A DNA stretch of 64,000 nucleotides from Tipula vernalis (GCA_958295665.1 OY282560.1:146188091-146252090), one strand, 5' to 3'. Positions 22,986 through 35,400 are shown, numbered from the stretch's first letter. Translations and numbers: made by a program. Notes: generated by a model not told the origin, from the letters alone.

Positions 22986-25429
22986 TCCATTCTAATTTTA
23001 AAACTTAATGCCAATTTTTTAGAATATTTTTAAAATAAATCTTAATTTTAAAGAAAATTGAAGTTTTAAATAATTTTTGGGGTGTTATTTCGTCTCCTCA
23101 ATAACAGAAAAACGTAAGATCTCAAAAGTATTACAACCTTTAAACGGAATAGCTGTGAAAGGTACTAATTATATTCTCTACGATGTATATTGCACGAGGC
23201 TTTTATCTGTTTTTACAAATTAATCAAAATCTAGATACGTTTTTGTGTTACTAAGGGGACAATTTCCTACCCGATATAATGGACTCGTGACAAAAACTAG
23301 AATATTTCTGATTTGGAAACCAAACGATTGTCAACATAAATAGCGTCTTACTTTGGTAAATGTTATTCTTATTCGAATAGGAATGAAATTTTGCTCAAAG
23401 TAAGAGACGAGAACACGTATTTTTTTTACTTTTAACAGTTGGAACGAAACTCTAAAAACACAAGTTATTATTTAAAATTTTTACAAATATAAAATAGTAG
23501 TAACAAATTATTGAATAAAGTATAATAATTCATTAAAATTGTCATTTATCAAAAAATTGAGAATTGTTATTTAATACCAACTCATAAAATTAAATATATT
23601 TAATATATTTACTCTGATGATAAACACTACAACTACGTCAAGAACACTACAACACTACAACTACGTAGAATTCTTTTATTCCTACTTCTAGGTGAAATGA
23701 AATTATTCATTCCGGAACGAAATTGTATGGCATTGTTGTTGTAAAAATACCAAAGTAAAACTACAATAATTTCAATGTGCATGCTCAAAACTAATTTTTG
23801 GAAATCAATTTGAATATTTACGATTGCAAATAGGGAAACTCTTAGAGCATTCACAAAAAAAAATACTTTTAACTTACAGTTTTGTATGAATTTACAACAT
23901 AACGAAAATTTTTTTTTGTTATTTATACATTTTCAAAATTCATGCAAACCTGTAAGTAAAAAATAAAAAGTTTTTTCATTGCGAAAGCTCTGTCTCTATT
24001 TGCTTACATTACATTATATATCAACATTTACCGTGCACAAAAAAAAATGTGCGCATTATTTAAATTTAGTAGGTAAATGTAATTTGAACTTACATTACCG
24101 AAAACAGCCAGGGGGTCAAGATTCCTATAGTTAGTTAGGTCAACGAATCGTGTTTTATGTAACAGAATTCTTCGAAAAATTAGGCGATAATCGAATACAG
24201 TAATAAGTAGAATGTAAATATTTAACTATATATCTATATAATTACACAACCGTTTTGTTAAGAAAACTGTATTTCCTTTTTTCATACAAAAATTGGAAAA
24301 TTGCAAGTAAACAAAGAACAATAATAAGTTTGTAAGTTGATCGTTTTTGAAGGAAAGTAAATAAATTTACCTGAAAAATTGTTTTCACAACGCAGAGTTC
24401 ATTTCACAAATCACCCCTAATTTTTAACTGAAAGTATTTAATTGTTATGCAACACTTTGCCATCTACTTTGTGATTTTGTACACTGCATTTTCTGACTAC
24501 CAAATACAGGTTAAGTTGATAAATAAGTTAGTCCGAAAAAACTGATATAAATAATAAAAAACGGCCACGAATTAGGGAAACTAAATTCAAAAATAATTCT
24601 GAACCATTAGTATTGGTTAATAAAATTACTAATAAAGTGTCTAACATTTATACAAAAATTAAAAATTAAATTCAGAACAATGTGATAAAAATGACGGCTC
24701 CGGACCAATTCTCGTGTAAATCAATTTCTCGCCTTCCTAATTCATACAACAATAAAAATTATTAATCTAAATATAAAACATTTACTGTTTTTTATTCCGT
24801 TTAGCCTCCTTTTGAAAAAGGTAAATGCACTTACCTAATTTAGCGTATTTACCAGTGCTGTGGGGTTTGAGAAAGAATGTTTGGCTCCGACTCCGACTCT
24901 AAAATTTATAGTTTTATTAGTGACCTCGGCTTCAGCTCAAGCTCTGGCCCCAGCTCGGGCTCCAATTCCGACGCTAATATAATTAACAGCATGTAATATA
25001 AAAAAAACTGTTGCCCTTCGACCCTCCTTGGTCGACGCATACTCTTCTCTGAGTTTCGTTTGCTCGGTAGTTGTCATTCCTTGGCTTTTCCGTCTTGATT
25101 CTCAGCGATCACGTGAGATGTGACCAATCTATTCAGATACTCAAAACCTCAGCTCATTGCCTCTGGATATTTGTCCTGACCTTTCAACGTTCGCTTGTTC
25201 TCCCCTTCCTTGTATTATTTTGCGACAGTCACATTCTGTCACATAACAAACAACTAAGTATGCTGCTTCCCATTCTCGGTAACATCCGCTCCTTGTTCAC
25301 GTTGGAACTACGTTTTGGCGCCAAAATAATGATGGTCTGGTGGTGGCCTGCACAATCTCATTCATAAATGCACAAGCGACTTTCAGCGACAGTTATGAAA
25401 GCATCAATTTTAAGCCTCTCGAGGAGAGT
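22986..25429. other. No gene recognised
   Basis: AT-rich sequence. A short CTCCGACTCCGACTCT-type simple repeat lies near 24887-24902. The small frames present show no family features. Confidence 0.4.
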
Positions 25430-26111
25430 TAGGAAGGGGTGAACAGAAAATTTTCAAACACAATTCTAGTTTCATTTACTTCAAATAGATGCATTTAGAC
25501 CTAACAATAAAAAATTTAAATCCTAGCTTAAAGTTCTGTATGCAGTTCCTCTTGCGTATTCGATGCATCAACATCTACTTCTACGACACCTTCATCTGCT
25601 TCTATTGGTTCAGTTATCACGGGCACTTCTTCCTGGGTTTCTTGTGGTGTTTCAGTCGTTTCGTTAGGATTTCCCCATCTTGAATTATCTGCTCTTCGGT
25701 CACAGTCTCATTCTTTTTTTCATCTTTATCCTTGACCTCTTTAACCTTGGGCTTCCACAATTTAATTTTGTGCACCAAGTATTTCACCTCACGATCAAGA
25801 CCCGACATTTTATCTGTAATGGCTTTTACAGTTAGTCGAATTTCAGCGTTTTTCGGGAGTTTATTTTGTTCCGCCACCTCAGTGTCGCGCCATTCTTTAG
25901 TCTCCTTAATGTAATTCTCAAGTGTTTGGATCTCAACATCGGTGAAGACATCCTTTTCCGGGTTAGCTTTTGTTAAATTCGCGGCCGTTTTATAGAATTT
26001 TTCAGCTTCCTCGATCATTTTCTTTAGTGCTTTAAGGGCTTCTCGCCGCTCTGTGTTCCCAATGGCGGCTGAATATTGGACTCGTAAGTTTTTTTAACTC
26101 TTCCAATTTGT
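25430..26111 (-). pseudogene. Hyou1: HYOU1/GRP170 3'-fragment pseudogene, left arm
   Basis: HYOU1 (GRP170) is an ER Hsp70-like chaperone and nucleotide-exchange factor. The reverse-strand frame 26018-25617 matches its C-terminal helical region: [38 protein letters not shown] and a lysine-rich segment after KLWKP. A one-base frameshift at the GEILTKR point sends the frame to a false stop. In the other frame [15 protein letters not shown] continues to a TAG at about 25524. There are no introns, no Hsp70 domain and no ER-retention KDEL-type end, so this is a dead partial copy. The sequence is almost identical to the right arm, including the frameshift. Confidence 0.85.
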
Positions 26112-26350
26112 TTTCGTATACTTCGGCCGTCAAGTCCAAAATATCGATTTTACTCCAAATTTATCCAATTTGGTGGCAAGTGCATCGTTATTTCGGCATT
26201 TCTGAAGTCACGCAATAAGTGGTTTTCAGATAATAGATCATATCTTTGATAGCCCGTTTTGTCAATTGAAAAATTCACTTTTATGTGATTAAAAAAACTA
26301 AAAAATTATACGGCTAAATACGGTTAACAAAAAACAAAAAAACGAGTGAC
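26112..26350 (-). pseudogene. Spacer remnant, probable further HYOU1 sequence
   Basis: Continuing leftward-reading from the left arm (upstream in HYOU1 order), a degenerate AEVYENK segment directly precedes LEELKKL, and DALATKLDKF lies further up. These fit the region before the matched HYOU1 part, with frame breaks. This piece has no counterpart beside the right arm, so the duplication did not copy it. Confidence 0.45.
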
Positions 26351-26352
26351 AG

Positions 26353-26700
26353 TTGGAGAAAGATATGAAACACCAAATGAAGCAACGCGTGGAAAAGATT
26401 GAACATTCAATCCAGGAAAATGTTGGTCAAAAGGGAATAGACGAGAAATTGTTAGAAATTTCTAATATTCTACAAGCCAAAGTAGAAAAATTGCAAACAG
26501 AAATCCAAAGTGTTAAAGAGCAGGTTAAACAAGTTAAAGCGGTGCTTGAAGCAGGTTAAACAAGTTAAAGCGGTACTTGAACAGAAACGGCAAAGAGAGA
26601 TTCAACAGATTGAATAAACATTTCAACGCCTTGAGAAGGAGTTAACTGATGTCAAACTAAATGAAGCGACGCCGCATTTAGCCCAGGCGGTACAGACGAA
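26353..26700 (+). pseudogene. Coiled-coil (gag-like) fragment fused to the HYOU1 right arm
   Basis: The frame from 26353 encodes a heptad-rich chain (KHQMKQRVEKIEHSIQENV, LLEISNILQAKVEKLQTEI). A tandem duplication of about 31 bp (GCAGGTTAAACAAGTTAAAG twice, 26519-26575) shifts the frame into a stop. Skipping it, the chain continues through EQKRQREIQQIE and HLAQAVQTKLEEL into the HYOU1 reading frame without a boundary. Such N-terminal coiled coils occur in insect retroelement gag proteins, but I cannot prove that origin. It could also be another host protein. Confidence 0.4.
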
Positions 26701-27386
26701 ATTGGAAGAGTTAAAAAAACTTACGAGTCCAATATTCAGCCGCCATTGGGAACACACAGAGCGGCCAGAAGCCCTTAAAGCACTAAAGAAAATGACCGAG
26801 GAAGCTGAAAAATTCTATAAAACGGCCGCGAATTTAACAAAAGCTAACCCGGAAAAGGATGTCTTCACCGATGTTGAGATCCAAACACTTGAGAATTACA
26901 TTAAGGAGACTAAAGAATGGCGCGACACTGAGGTGGCGGAACAAAATAAACTCCCGAAAAACGCTGAAATTCGACTCACTGTAAAAGCCATTACAGATAA
27001 AATGTCGGGTCTTGATCGTGAGGTGAAATACTTGGTGCACAAAATTAAATTGTGGAAGCCCAAGGTTAAAGAGGTCAAGGATAAAGATGAAAAAAAGAAT
27101 GAGACTGTGACCGAAGAGCAGATAATTCAAGATGGGGAAATCCTAACGAAACGACTGAAACACCACAAGAAACCCAGGAAGAAGTGCCCGTGATAACTGA
27201 ACCAATAGAAGCAGATGAAGGTGTCGTAGAAGTAGATGTTGATGCATGCATCGAATACGCAAGAGGAACTGCATACAGAACTTTAAGCTAGGATTTAAAT
27301 TTTTTATTGTTAGGTCTAAATGCATCTATTTGAAGTAAATGAAACTAGAATTGTGTTTGAAAATTTTCTGTTCACCCCTCCCTAAC
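26699..27386 (+). pseudogene. Hyou1: HYOU1/GRP170 3'-fragment pseudogene, right arm
   Basis: The frame 26702-27193 starts [18 protein letters not shown] and continues [37 protein letters not shown] and [11 protein letters not shown], in the order found in the C-terminal half of HYOU1. The same one-base frameshift as in the left arm lies at about 27140, before [15 protein letters not shown], and the shifted frame ends at TAG near 27290. Upstream the reading runs on into a coiled-coil segment that is not HYOU1. It is intronless and lacks both the ATPase domain and the ER-retention tail. Because the arms share the frameshift, it was already dead before it was copied. Confidence 0.85.
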
Positions 27387-29200
27387 CGCAAAAAATCCTA
27401 ACAAATTATGAAACTGTCCCCTCCTCCTTGAAACGTTACGTAATATGAGAACGGCCCCTAATTTGTGTTGTTTCGACCAATGTTTGTGTTTCATTTTGTT
27501 TTGTTTACGCTTACCGCATCCGTTACTTCCTTTCCAAAATCATGATTTTCCGCGTTTAACACTTCGTTCTCAATGCTCTCACGTAGTCGCGCTTGTAAAG
27601 TACCGTTATAACAAAGCAAACTAAAAAAATTATAATTCTTAAGTAAATAAATAAGTATAACCATTTAAAATCAAGTTGTACAATTAATTTCAGGGAAATA
27701 AGAAAAAGTATACAAATAAAAATTATTTCAAATTGTACTGATGTGCGTCTTCGATAAAAGAATTTTTCATTTTTGTAAAACCGGCTTAAATCTATGATTT
27801 GAACCAAAGTAGAAACAATCGATTCTCTACATAAATTTACTGATACAAAAAACCTTCGTATATAACAAAAATTAACAGATTAATGAACAACATGCAGCCC
27901 CGAATCTATAGTCGTTACTACAACTGTAACTCATGTTACAGCACCAGTTTTCATATTTATAAACCTCACTATAAGATTTGTTTGTAATAACGTTTATAGT
28001 GATTAAAATCAATGAAACATTGCTACAAAATATCCAAAACAACAATACAAACTCGATTTTCAAAAATCGTTGCTGTAATAATATGTAGCAATAGTTACGA
28101 GACTATAAATTCGGGCCGTAATTTAAATGTAATCAACCATTAATTGTACAATTAAAAAATTTCAACATTTTTTTAGTACTAAATATAACCACAAGCAGCA
28201 CTCTATTACAAAAAGAATATTTTAAAAAAAATATTACAATATTCGTTGTAAGGTGAACACTTTACTTTAATATTTAAAACAAAAAAAACATTAATTGACC
28301 TTTATGAACCTGAAAAACAGCAATAAAATTTATTTTTTCAGCACTTGAGAAATTTCCATTCACGAAAAATAAAGAATTTTTCAATTATTGACGCATTTTG
28401 GCATTCAAAAAAATATTTTTATAACTATATTTTACACAAATTTTCGCCGAATAATTTTGAGATTAATTCTGAAGTGTTTTGGTCTAACACAAAAATTTAT
28501 AATTTCCTGTACCATTATCATTTAAAATTATTTGGCACAATCTCAGCGGAATGTCTGGATTTGGAATCTCAAGGGTTTTGTTCACAACAATATTTTCAAG
28601 TGGCCCCAATATGTCTAGTAAAGCGTCTTGCAACTACAAATGTATGTACTTGGAAAATAATATAAAAATTCAAAATATTTTTTTTTGTGTAAGATATTTA
28701 TTGTGATTTCTTCTTATATTTATAAAATATTTTTTCCCGTTGTTGTACATAATTAAAAAAAAAAGCTTTTTAAAGGATTTTTTGTATCCTCACCTTTTTA
28801 TATTTTGTTATAAGAATTTTTTTTTTTTTTACAGCATTACATAAACTATTCATAGAAATAAGAATCAACAATTTGATTTGGTTCCAAATTTTGAAAATTC
28901 TTATTTTAATTAATTCCCTGAACAAATTATATTGTAGGTTATTCGATTTTCACTAGGTTAAATCGAAAAACAGAAATTATGAATTATTCCAATAATTTTT
29001 TTTATTTACCTTATAATGTACTTTAGTAGTTTTATTTATATGTATATTTATTTAATAAGTATAGAGATATTGTGAATCATTTGTTTTGCATGTTTAATTT
29101 ATTATTAATTTTATTTTGAATTACTAGTCCACAGTCGAATATTTTGCTTTAGAAATTCATTTAAAAAATTAAATTAAAAATAAATAATAAAAAAAATATA
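27387..29200. other. No gene recognised
   Basis: AT-rich intergenic sequence between the HYOU1 inverted duplication and the 3' end of BAG6. Small frames show no recognisable features. Confidence 0.45.
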
Positions 29201-29267
29201 AGAAAACAAAATAATGATAAATAATAATAATCTTATTATTATTAATTATTTAATTATTGAAAATTTA

Positions 29268-32200
29268 TTATTTATTGTTATTGAAATATTTGGAACTGCA
29301 CGGAAACCGATCCGAATTATAATCGGGCTCCTTTTGCAAACGTTCCTGTACATTAATTTTAAGCGCTTCTTTATAAGATAACTGCACAGTTGGATCAGAA
29401 GAAATTGCCGAAGATATTTCATCGATAGATGTTTGCATATTTGACGAACCTAAACCGGTTGTGGTGATTGCCCGACGAATTCCTTCCGAAAGCATATTTT
29501 GCACATCAATTGGAGGTTTTGTCTCCGAAATTATTTTGCGTCGTTTTGACGACATACCCGAGAGGTAGGCATCGGAAAACGGTGGTTGTTGATTTTGGCG
29601 TCGTTGCCGTGCTATGTCACGTGTAATTACCGGTATCCATGAAGAGGTCGGGAAGTTTATGTGCCAAGGCTCGGATCCTATAACAACCCCAGGTAAGTTT
29701 TCCTCATCTTCTACGGCCGGTGGTTGAATTAATTGTTCTCGATTAACAACCGAAATTACAACTTCCTCCTGGTCAACATTCATCGACGGAGATGATGTTT
29801 CTTCAATTTCGTCAATATCCATTGGTTGCAATTGATTTGATAGTTGTTCCATATTTTCGCCTGGTGCGGGACGTCTAATTACAAGGAATTCTCTAACATC
29901 TGATAAATCAGTCTCGATTTCATCCACTTGCCTATTTATCAAAGCCTGGAGATGACTTTGCGGGATACTGTTCACTGTAACTAGTTAAAAATGTTTGAAC
30001 ATTGTTAAGCAAAATTATGACAGAGTCAAAAATTTTTTTTTGCTGGTATATACTTACAAATATTTGATGAAATTGCCGTTTGGAAAATTTGATTGAAATA
30101 CGTTTTAGTATTATTTCGTCCAATACACGTAACTAAAATTGTAAATAGTCTTTTCACAAATATATTTGTAGCACGAATCAAACGAGTTCCATATTCGGGT
30201 GAAATATCATCGCGAATTAATAAAAATATTATTGGCAAAAAATCTTTAATTAGATTTTCTACGGAACGGCGAGCATCATAATCAGGAAGATCAAATTGTG
30301 ATATTGGTTGAAGATAGACTTCCAGTAACTCAATTCCTTGACTGATTCCCTGAAATTGAGAAATTGGATTGTTTAGTTAATATTATTGAAGTTTCTATTT
30401 AGTAAATTGCGAAATATTTAGTGAAATGATTTGCCCAAACGGAGCTGCTTAATTGGAATCGAAATTTTCTAAGCTTATTGTTACTAGTAGACGTATTGAG
30501 CTAACCGATTTAGTGGTTGCTGAATAACCAAATTTTGGCGTGGGAACATTTAGGATCGAATTAAAATCTTTTCTTCTAAATGAAACAATGTTTGAAAGTA
30601 TTGTGCATTTGTGATATGGATTTCGACTCTTTTCCTCTCAATATTTGAATATGATAAAAATGTTTGAAATAAAATTTAAATACTTACGCTGGTCATATTT
30701 TCAGCAGTAATTGGTGATCCATTGAAAAATGACGTCTGAATATGGGTCAAAAATCCATCACGTATCCTTTCCAACATTGACGGTGGAACGCTTAGTAAAT
30801 CTTGAATTGATAATTCACCACCTAAAATACTAATAGGCGTATTCAATATGGTTCCGCCTAAATTAGAAAATTCATGTGGTTGACTACTCAAGCTGCTAGT
30901 ATTGACATTATTATTATTCTGGATGATAATTCTTTGGCTTTCTAATCTCGAATCACTTTGGGCTCTTTGCGGACGCGGGACATTTTGTCGATCAGCTGGT
31001 CGCTGCGTTTGCCGATTTCGTAATAAAATATTTGGTGAATTTTGATTATCAGCTTGTTGATTATCACGTATATGATGACTGTTGCATGGCAAGAATCGAT
31101 CAAATGCAGATAACATATTTGCTGGTACCGAACGAATATTTCGTACTTGGGCACCTGGTAAATTGGTTAAATGAACATGAGGTCTTGCTGTTGAGCGAGT
31201 TTGTGTCGAAGTTGTTGGATGCGTGGCTGTTGTTACGCGGGGCTGATTTGTGTCACCTACATGTATATTTATAGTTAATTCTAAAAAGAAAATGAGATAA
31301 AGTGGGAACATTTATACCAAAGAACTAAAAATATAAAAATTCCACAAACTACATGTACAAATATATTATTATGGTTGACATTAGGGCCCCCAGAAACGAT
31401 ATTCCCTGTAAAATGATTTACCATTATTTGCGGAATCGGTCGTATTATTAGTGGTAGTTGTTGTCGTCTGCGGTCCAGATGTCATATTTGGTCCATTTAT
31501 TTCTACATGGACATCGGCATGTAATGGTGCTGAATTCATAACAGCTTGAATCAATCGTGCCACTTGGAATTGAGGTGAATTACCTGAAATGCAAATACAA
31601 ATTTTGATTAGCCCGTTTTAATCAAATACATAAACCCCCCAGCGATTTATTATTTTTCTTTGTAACGAAAAGCAATTATGCATTTATTGAAATCATGATT
31701 ATCCAAACGTTTTTAAGCAAATATATCAAGAATTAGTGTGTAGTTTTTGAAACAATTTAATGGAATTTTTATTTTTAATTTAATTTAATGCTTGCCAAAT
31801 ATCAAAACTGTTAAATAAACCATAAAAAAATTTCTTGGAAAAGTTCGTTTTTCGTTCGATTACCATAATTCAGGATTATTTCATTATTAGGACCATCTCG
31901 TTCCACTATCGCAACTATGAAATAATAATAAATTATAACAAAAAAATAATAAATTTTTTTTTAAACAAAACACAAATATGTATATGCAAATATAAACGAA
32001 CGTCGTTTTTCTAACCTGGCCGCATAGGAATTAATAAAGAAGGTACCCTCCGGGAAGAATTAACTCTTGATATAGGAATTGGAATTTGTTGTGATCGAGA
32101 CTGACCTTGTTGATTGTTATTATTATTTTGATTTTGTGATCCAGGTACAGGTCCCGTTGGTGGTGACGTTGGCGGTGTTTGAGGCTGTTGCGTTTGGCTA

Positions 32201-33657
32201 CCTGGGCTTGCATTTTCTGTAGCTGGTGTGGCAGATGCAGTTGTTGGTGCTGTTGGGGCTGCGGCTGGCTGCTGAAATCTTATTGTGGGTGTTTGCATAG
32301 GCGTCGCACTATTATTATTTCCGAGCATTTCATTATTATTTCCATTTGGACGAATTACTTGCGCCAATGGTATAACTGGACCGGGTAATGCAATTCCAGA
32401 ACTAACAAATGCACTTTGTTCAACAAGAATTGGACGGCAACACAAATGACGAGGAACCGTAGTTGATAAATCAAGCATCAAATCACTGATTGCGTGTTGC
32501 GCATGCGACAAATAATGTAACGCTTCAGAAACGCGATCAAATACACGTTGTGAATTTTCACGTTGGGTCGTATCATTTTCTGGAAATGTTGGATCGTTTA
32601 ACAAAATATCATAGTACTGTTGAATGAATGGTTCCATTCGGGTTTGAACATTTCGCATTTGTTGGACTACTTCGGCAAGAGTTTGTGTGCTTGTTGTCTG
32701 TTGCCTTGGTGAAGTTTGCGCTGTTCCTCCTGTAGGTGTTGCAGCTGATTCACTAGTATTTGAACCGGAGTTGTTGCCTATGGTATTTGATGTACCCATT
32801 GGAACCGGAGTTGTTTCACCGCTACCAGAATTTGGAGAGCCTTCTTCACCGGAAATTATTTGAACGGCTTGAACACCATTTTGATCACTACCTTGTTGCA
32901 TCACACGAATATTTTGAATACCATTCTGTCGAAATGCAGCGGAAACAGCCCCTTGAAATGCTTGAACTAGATTTTGCATATGAAGCTGTGGTATTTCAAC
33001 ATCACTTACAGCTGAAATTCCTACTTCCAAAACTGTAGACTCCATAGTCTGTTGCGCTAAAATATCCATGGCTGTGTTATTAAGACCACGAGTTGGATCT
33101 TCTAAATAAGCCGCAATGTTGTTAGCACATTCTAGCATGTACCGAGCCACCGTAATCCTATTCATACAGAGAGTAGATGAAGGGTTTAATGATGGCGCGG
33201 CTGCTTGTGGTGTACCAGTATTCGCGTTCATCGGAATTGACATAGCTCCCAAAACCATACCATCAATAGCACGGAATATGGGGGCCCCCCTTACATTCGT
33301 TCCACCCGTATTATTTTCCGAATTTCCCGAACGAATCAAATTATTTGAACGCATACTAGGTGGTGGCCTCTGCACCAAATGTACAACCTTTCCATTAAGA
33401 TCATACTCGCGCAATAGTTTCTCATCCATTAGTACACGGCCACAATAAATCAATCTCTGATTTTCTACTGTAATTGTTGTCCGTTCGGCAACAGATTCTT
33501 TAAATTGCCGCACGGTCATCTGAAATACAAAAAAAAAAAAAAATGAACCCACAATAAAATATTTTCAGCTGTGCGCGAGATAAGAAATACTTACATCGTC
33601 ATCAACGGAGAATTCATGATTCTGGGAATCTAAAGTCTTGACTGTTATCGATATCAT
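29268..33657 (-). CDS. BAG6: BAG6/Scythe (large proline-rich BAG6), seven coding exons
   Basis: BAG6 is a cytosolic/nuclear holdase that hands tail-anchored proteins to the GET/TRC path and mislocalised proteins to ubiquitination. Coding exons (reverse order): 33657-33595, 33519-32016, 31914-31864, 31583-31422, 31280-30688, 30349-30058, 29974-29268. All borders are GT-AG and the phases agree, giving 1123 residues, close to the human 1132. Residues 1-75 are ubiquitin-like ([20 protein letters not shown]). About 300-395 is the conserved BAG6 domain ([20 protein letters not shown]). About 395-520 is Pro/Gln/Asn-rich. The C-terminus has [17 protein letters not shown] (from 989), [17 protein letters not shown] (nuclear signal about 1030) and the BAG-like end [20 protein letters not shown]. 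The start ATG at 33657 is set by the ubiquitin-fold beginning [11 protein letters not shown] in the exon before the longest frame. The 51-base exon (31864-31914) is symmetric and could be skipped. Confidence 0.93.
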
Positions 33658-33687
33658 ATTTAGTAAATTTTATAACTAAGATCAAAT
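33595..33687 (-). other. BAG6: BAG6 exon 2 (start-codon exon)
   Basis: An acceptor TTTCAATTCCAG precedes 33687; 30 bases of 5'UTR then lead to ATG 33657. The coding part is 21 codons (first ubiquitin strand [11 protein letters not shown], ending VDDD), and the donor GAT|GTAAGTATT lies at 33594. It is too short for open-frame searches and is essential: the longer downstream frame would wrongly start in the intron T tract (MGSFFFFF). Confidence 0.85.
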
Positions 33688-35231
33688 CTGGAATTGAAAC
33701 AGAAAAAAATACGGAATTACTATATTAGTAAAGTGTGTAATAAGTGTAACATAACCACAAAAAATTCCATTTTTTTTTTATGCACAAAATATAAATTGCT
33801 CACACAATATTTTGGTAAATATTAGTATATTTAACTAAATAATTTGCAATTTATTTTCGATAGAACTAAAAATTTAGAAATAAAATTTTTACTTTTGAAG
33901 AAAAAACGAAAAATATGTTATGGCGTCCAACACAAGAAAAAAAAAAGTTAGAATTTCATTCCAAAACTAGGATTAACACCAATTATTTTTATAGTTCTGA
34001 ATTTTAATTTATATCTATAACAAAATAACTATTCTACTTGTTCCGATTAAATGATATTTGATGTATTTTAATTATTTATAATTGATTAGACGGAAAATAA
34101 AACCAAAAACTTTTGCTTTTTTTTTGTAATTTTTATTTTATTTTATTCTTTGATGATGTGATGGATGCATGGAGGAATGACAATTGACATTCTAGAAGTG
34201 GAGAATTTGGTTTCGGCTGACATCTATGGTTTGTATTGTAAAATTATAATGAATGGTTTGTGTACTGAATAGAAGTCTCCACAATCTAGTACAGACCTAT
34301 AAATTATAAATTTTATTTTTGTCCGTTGCACACATGAAAATTCTTTTGATTCCGTTAAAATAGATTTTGTTGTTTATAATAAAATCTCATAATACTAATA
34401 ATAATAAAACTATTATTTTTATCAATAAACCCAAAATGGCAATAGTTTTTAATGGGATGGCATTATATTTTAAACGTACATATACAATTTTTATTTTATC
34501 TATTGAAATGTATAATATACTTATATTAATGTGTTTAAACAAATACTACTTATGTACATGTACATATTAGTTATATAGAGAAATAGATACAACTATAATA
34601 TAAATTTATAGAAAATTTCCCGAGGGAAAGTTCAATATACATTTTATACATTGTTTTTCATGAAAAATAAAATTCTAGTTTTTATTTTTGTACAGTGCGC
34701 TTTTATCTTTGGTTTCGATTATACTTTTATTATTTATTTACCTTTTTTCTATTTTATTTTGTTTTAAAGTACAAAATTGATTTATTTATTTGTTCTATCA
34801 TCTTTAAAAGACGAAACCAAAAAAAAAAAAAAAAAAAAAAAATTGGAGTAAAATTGGAAAGACTAAACGAAAAACTGAAATCAATTTCTATTTATTATTC
34901 CATTATATTGAAGGAAAACCATTTCTTAAACAAATCTCTCTATAACACTTTATCCTTAAATCCCTTAACATTAAACTCAAAGAAATCCTCTAATCAAAAT
35001 TATAAATATTAAATTTTTGTTGTTAGAATATTTTGTTGTTTTAATAAATCAATAAATAATAAATTTATATCCTTTTTAGTTTTTATTTAACACTTTTGGT
35101 ATACAACACGCACTAAACTAAAACGAGGTTTCAAATTTTCTTTTCTTTTTATAATTAAAAGTTTAATTATTCATTCATAATTTTGATTGATAGTAAATTA
35201 ATCAAAAAAGGGTTGGGGCGTTTATACTTAC
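33688..35231 (-). other. BAG6 first intron
   Basis: About 1.54 kb, very AT-rich, bounded by a GTAAGTATA donor (35231) and a TTCCAG acceptor (33688). It contains a 24-base A run at about 34819-34842. No gene is seen inside. Confidence 0.5.
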
Positions 35232-35400
35232 CTTTTTCTGTGATACAGTATCCCAGTTTTTTGTTCCACAAGATTTTAAAATTTAGATTCAATTTTAAAT
35301 GTTTCAGATATCTTCGTTTATTTCGTTTCCCTAATCCTTTTTGAAGAGATCACAGTAATCAATGCGTTTATTGAGAGCACAGCAAGTTGTAAATGTTCGG
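35232..35400 (-). promoter_or_regulatory. Probable BAG6 5'UTR exon and promoter side
   Basis: A strong minus-strand 5' splice site, CACAGAAAAAG|GTAAGTATA, ends an exon at 35232. It is the only good donor upstream of the BAG6 start exon in reach. The transcription start is not determined; the upper limit given is a guess. No coding frame is present. Confidence 0.45.

Larger units (their letters stand above)
25430..27386. repeat. Large inverted duplication (arms 25430-26111 and 26699-27386)
   Basis: Two arms of about 685 bp are reverse complements with only a few differences seen, for example an extra GCAT in the right arm near 27245 and an Ile/Thr codon change at the start of the shared frame. 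The 587-bp spacer is not palindromic. The arms begin beside GTTAGG(A/G)AGGGGTGAAC and end at AAATTGGAAGAG. A transcript across this would fold into a long hairpin. Confidence 0.9.

Noticed and set aside
25071..25367. 98-codon plus-strand frame
   Set aside because: Hydrophobic but without recognisable domain, start context or conservation clue; lies in unclassified AT-rich sequence.
31381..31421. Extension of the BAG6 exon to the stop at 31381 ([12 protein letters not shown])
   Set aside because: A GTAAAT donor at 31421 keeps the phase with the next exon; the read-through is intron.
33520..33552. BAG6 start at the longer frame ([11 protein letters not shown])
   Set aside because: The codons before MTVRQ translate the intron polypyrimidine tract; the true start is in the exon at 33657 that supplies the first ubiquitin-like strand.
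34819..34842. Poly(A) of a retrocopy
   Set aside because: No element or duplication adjoins the A run; it is a simple repeat in the first BAG6 intron.
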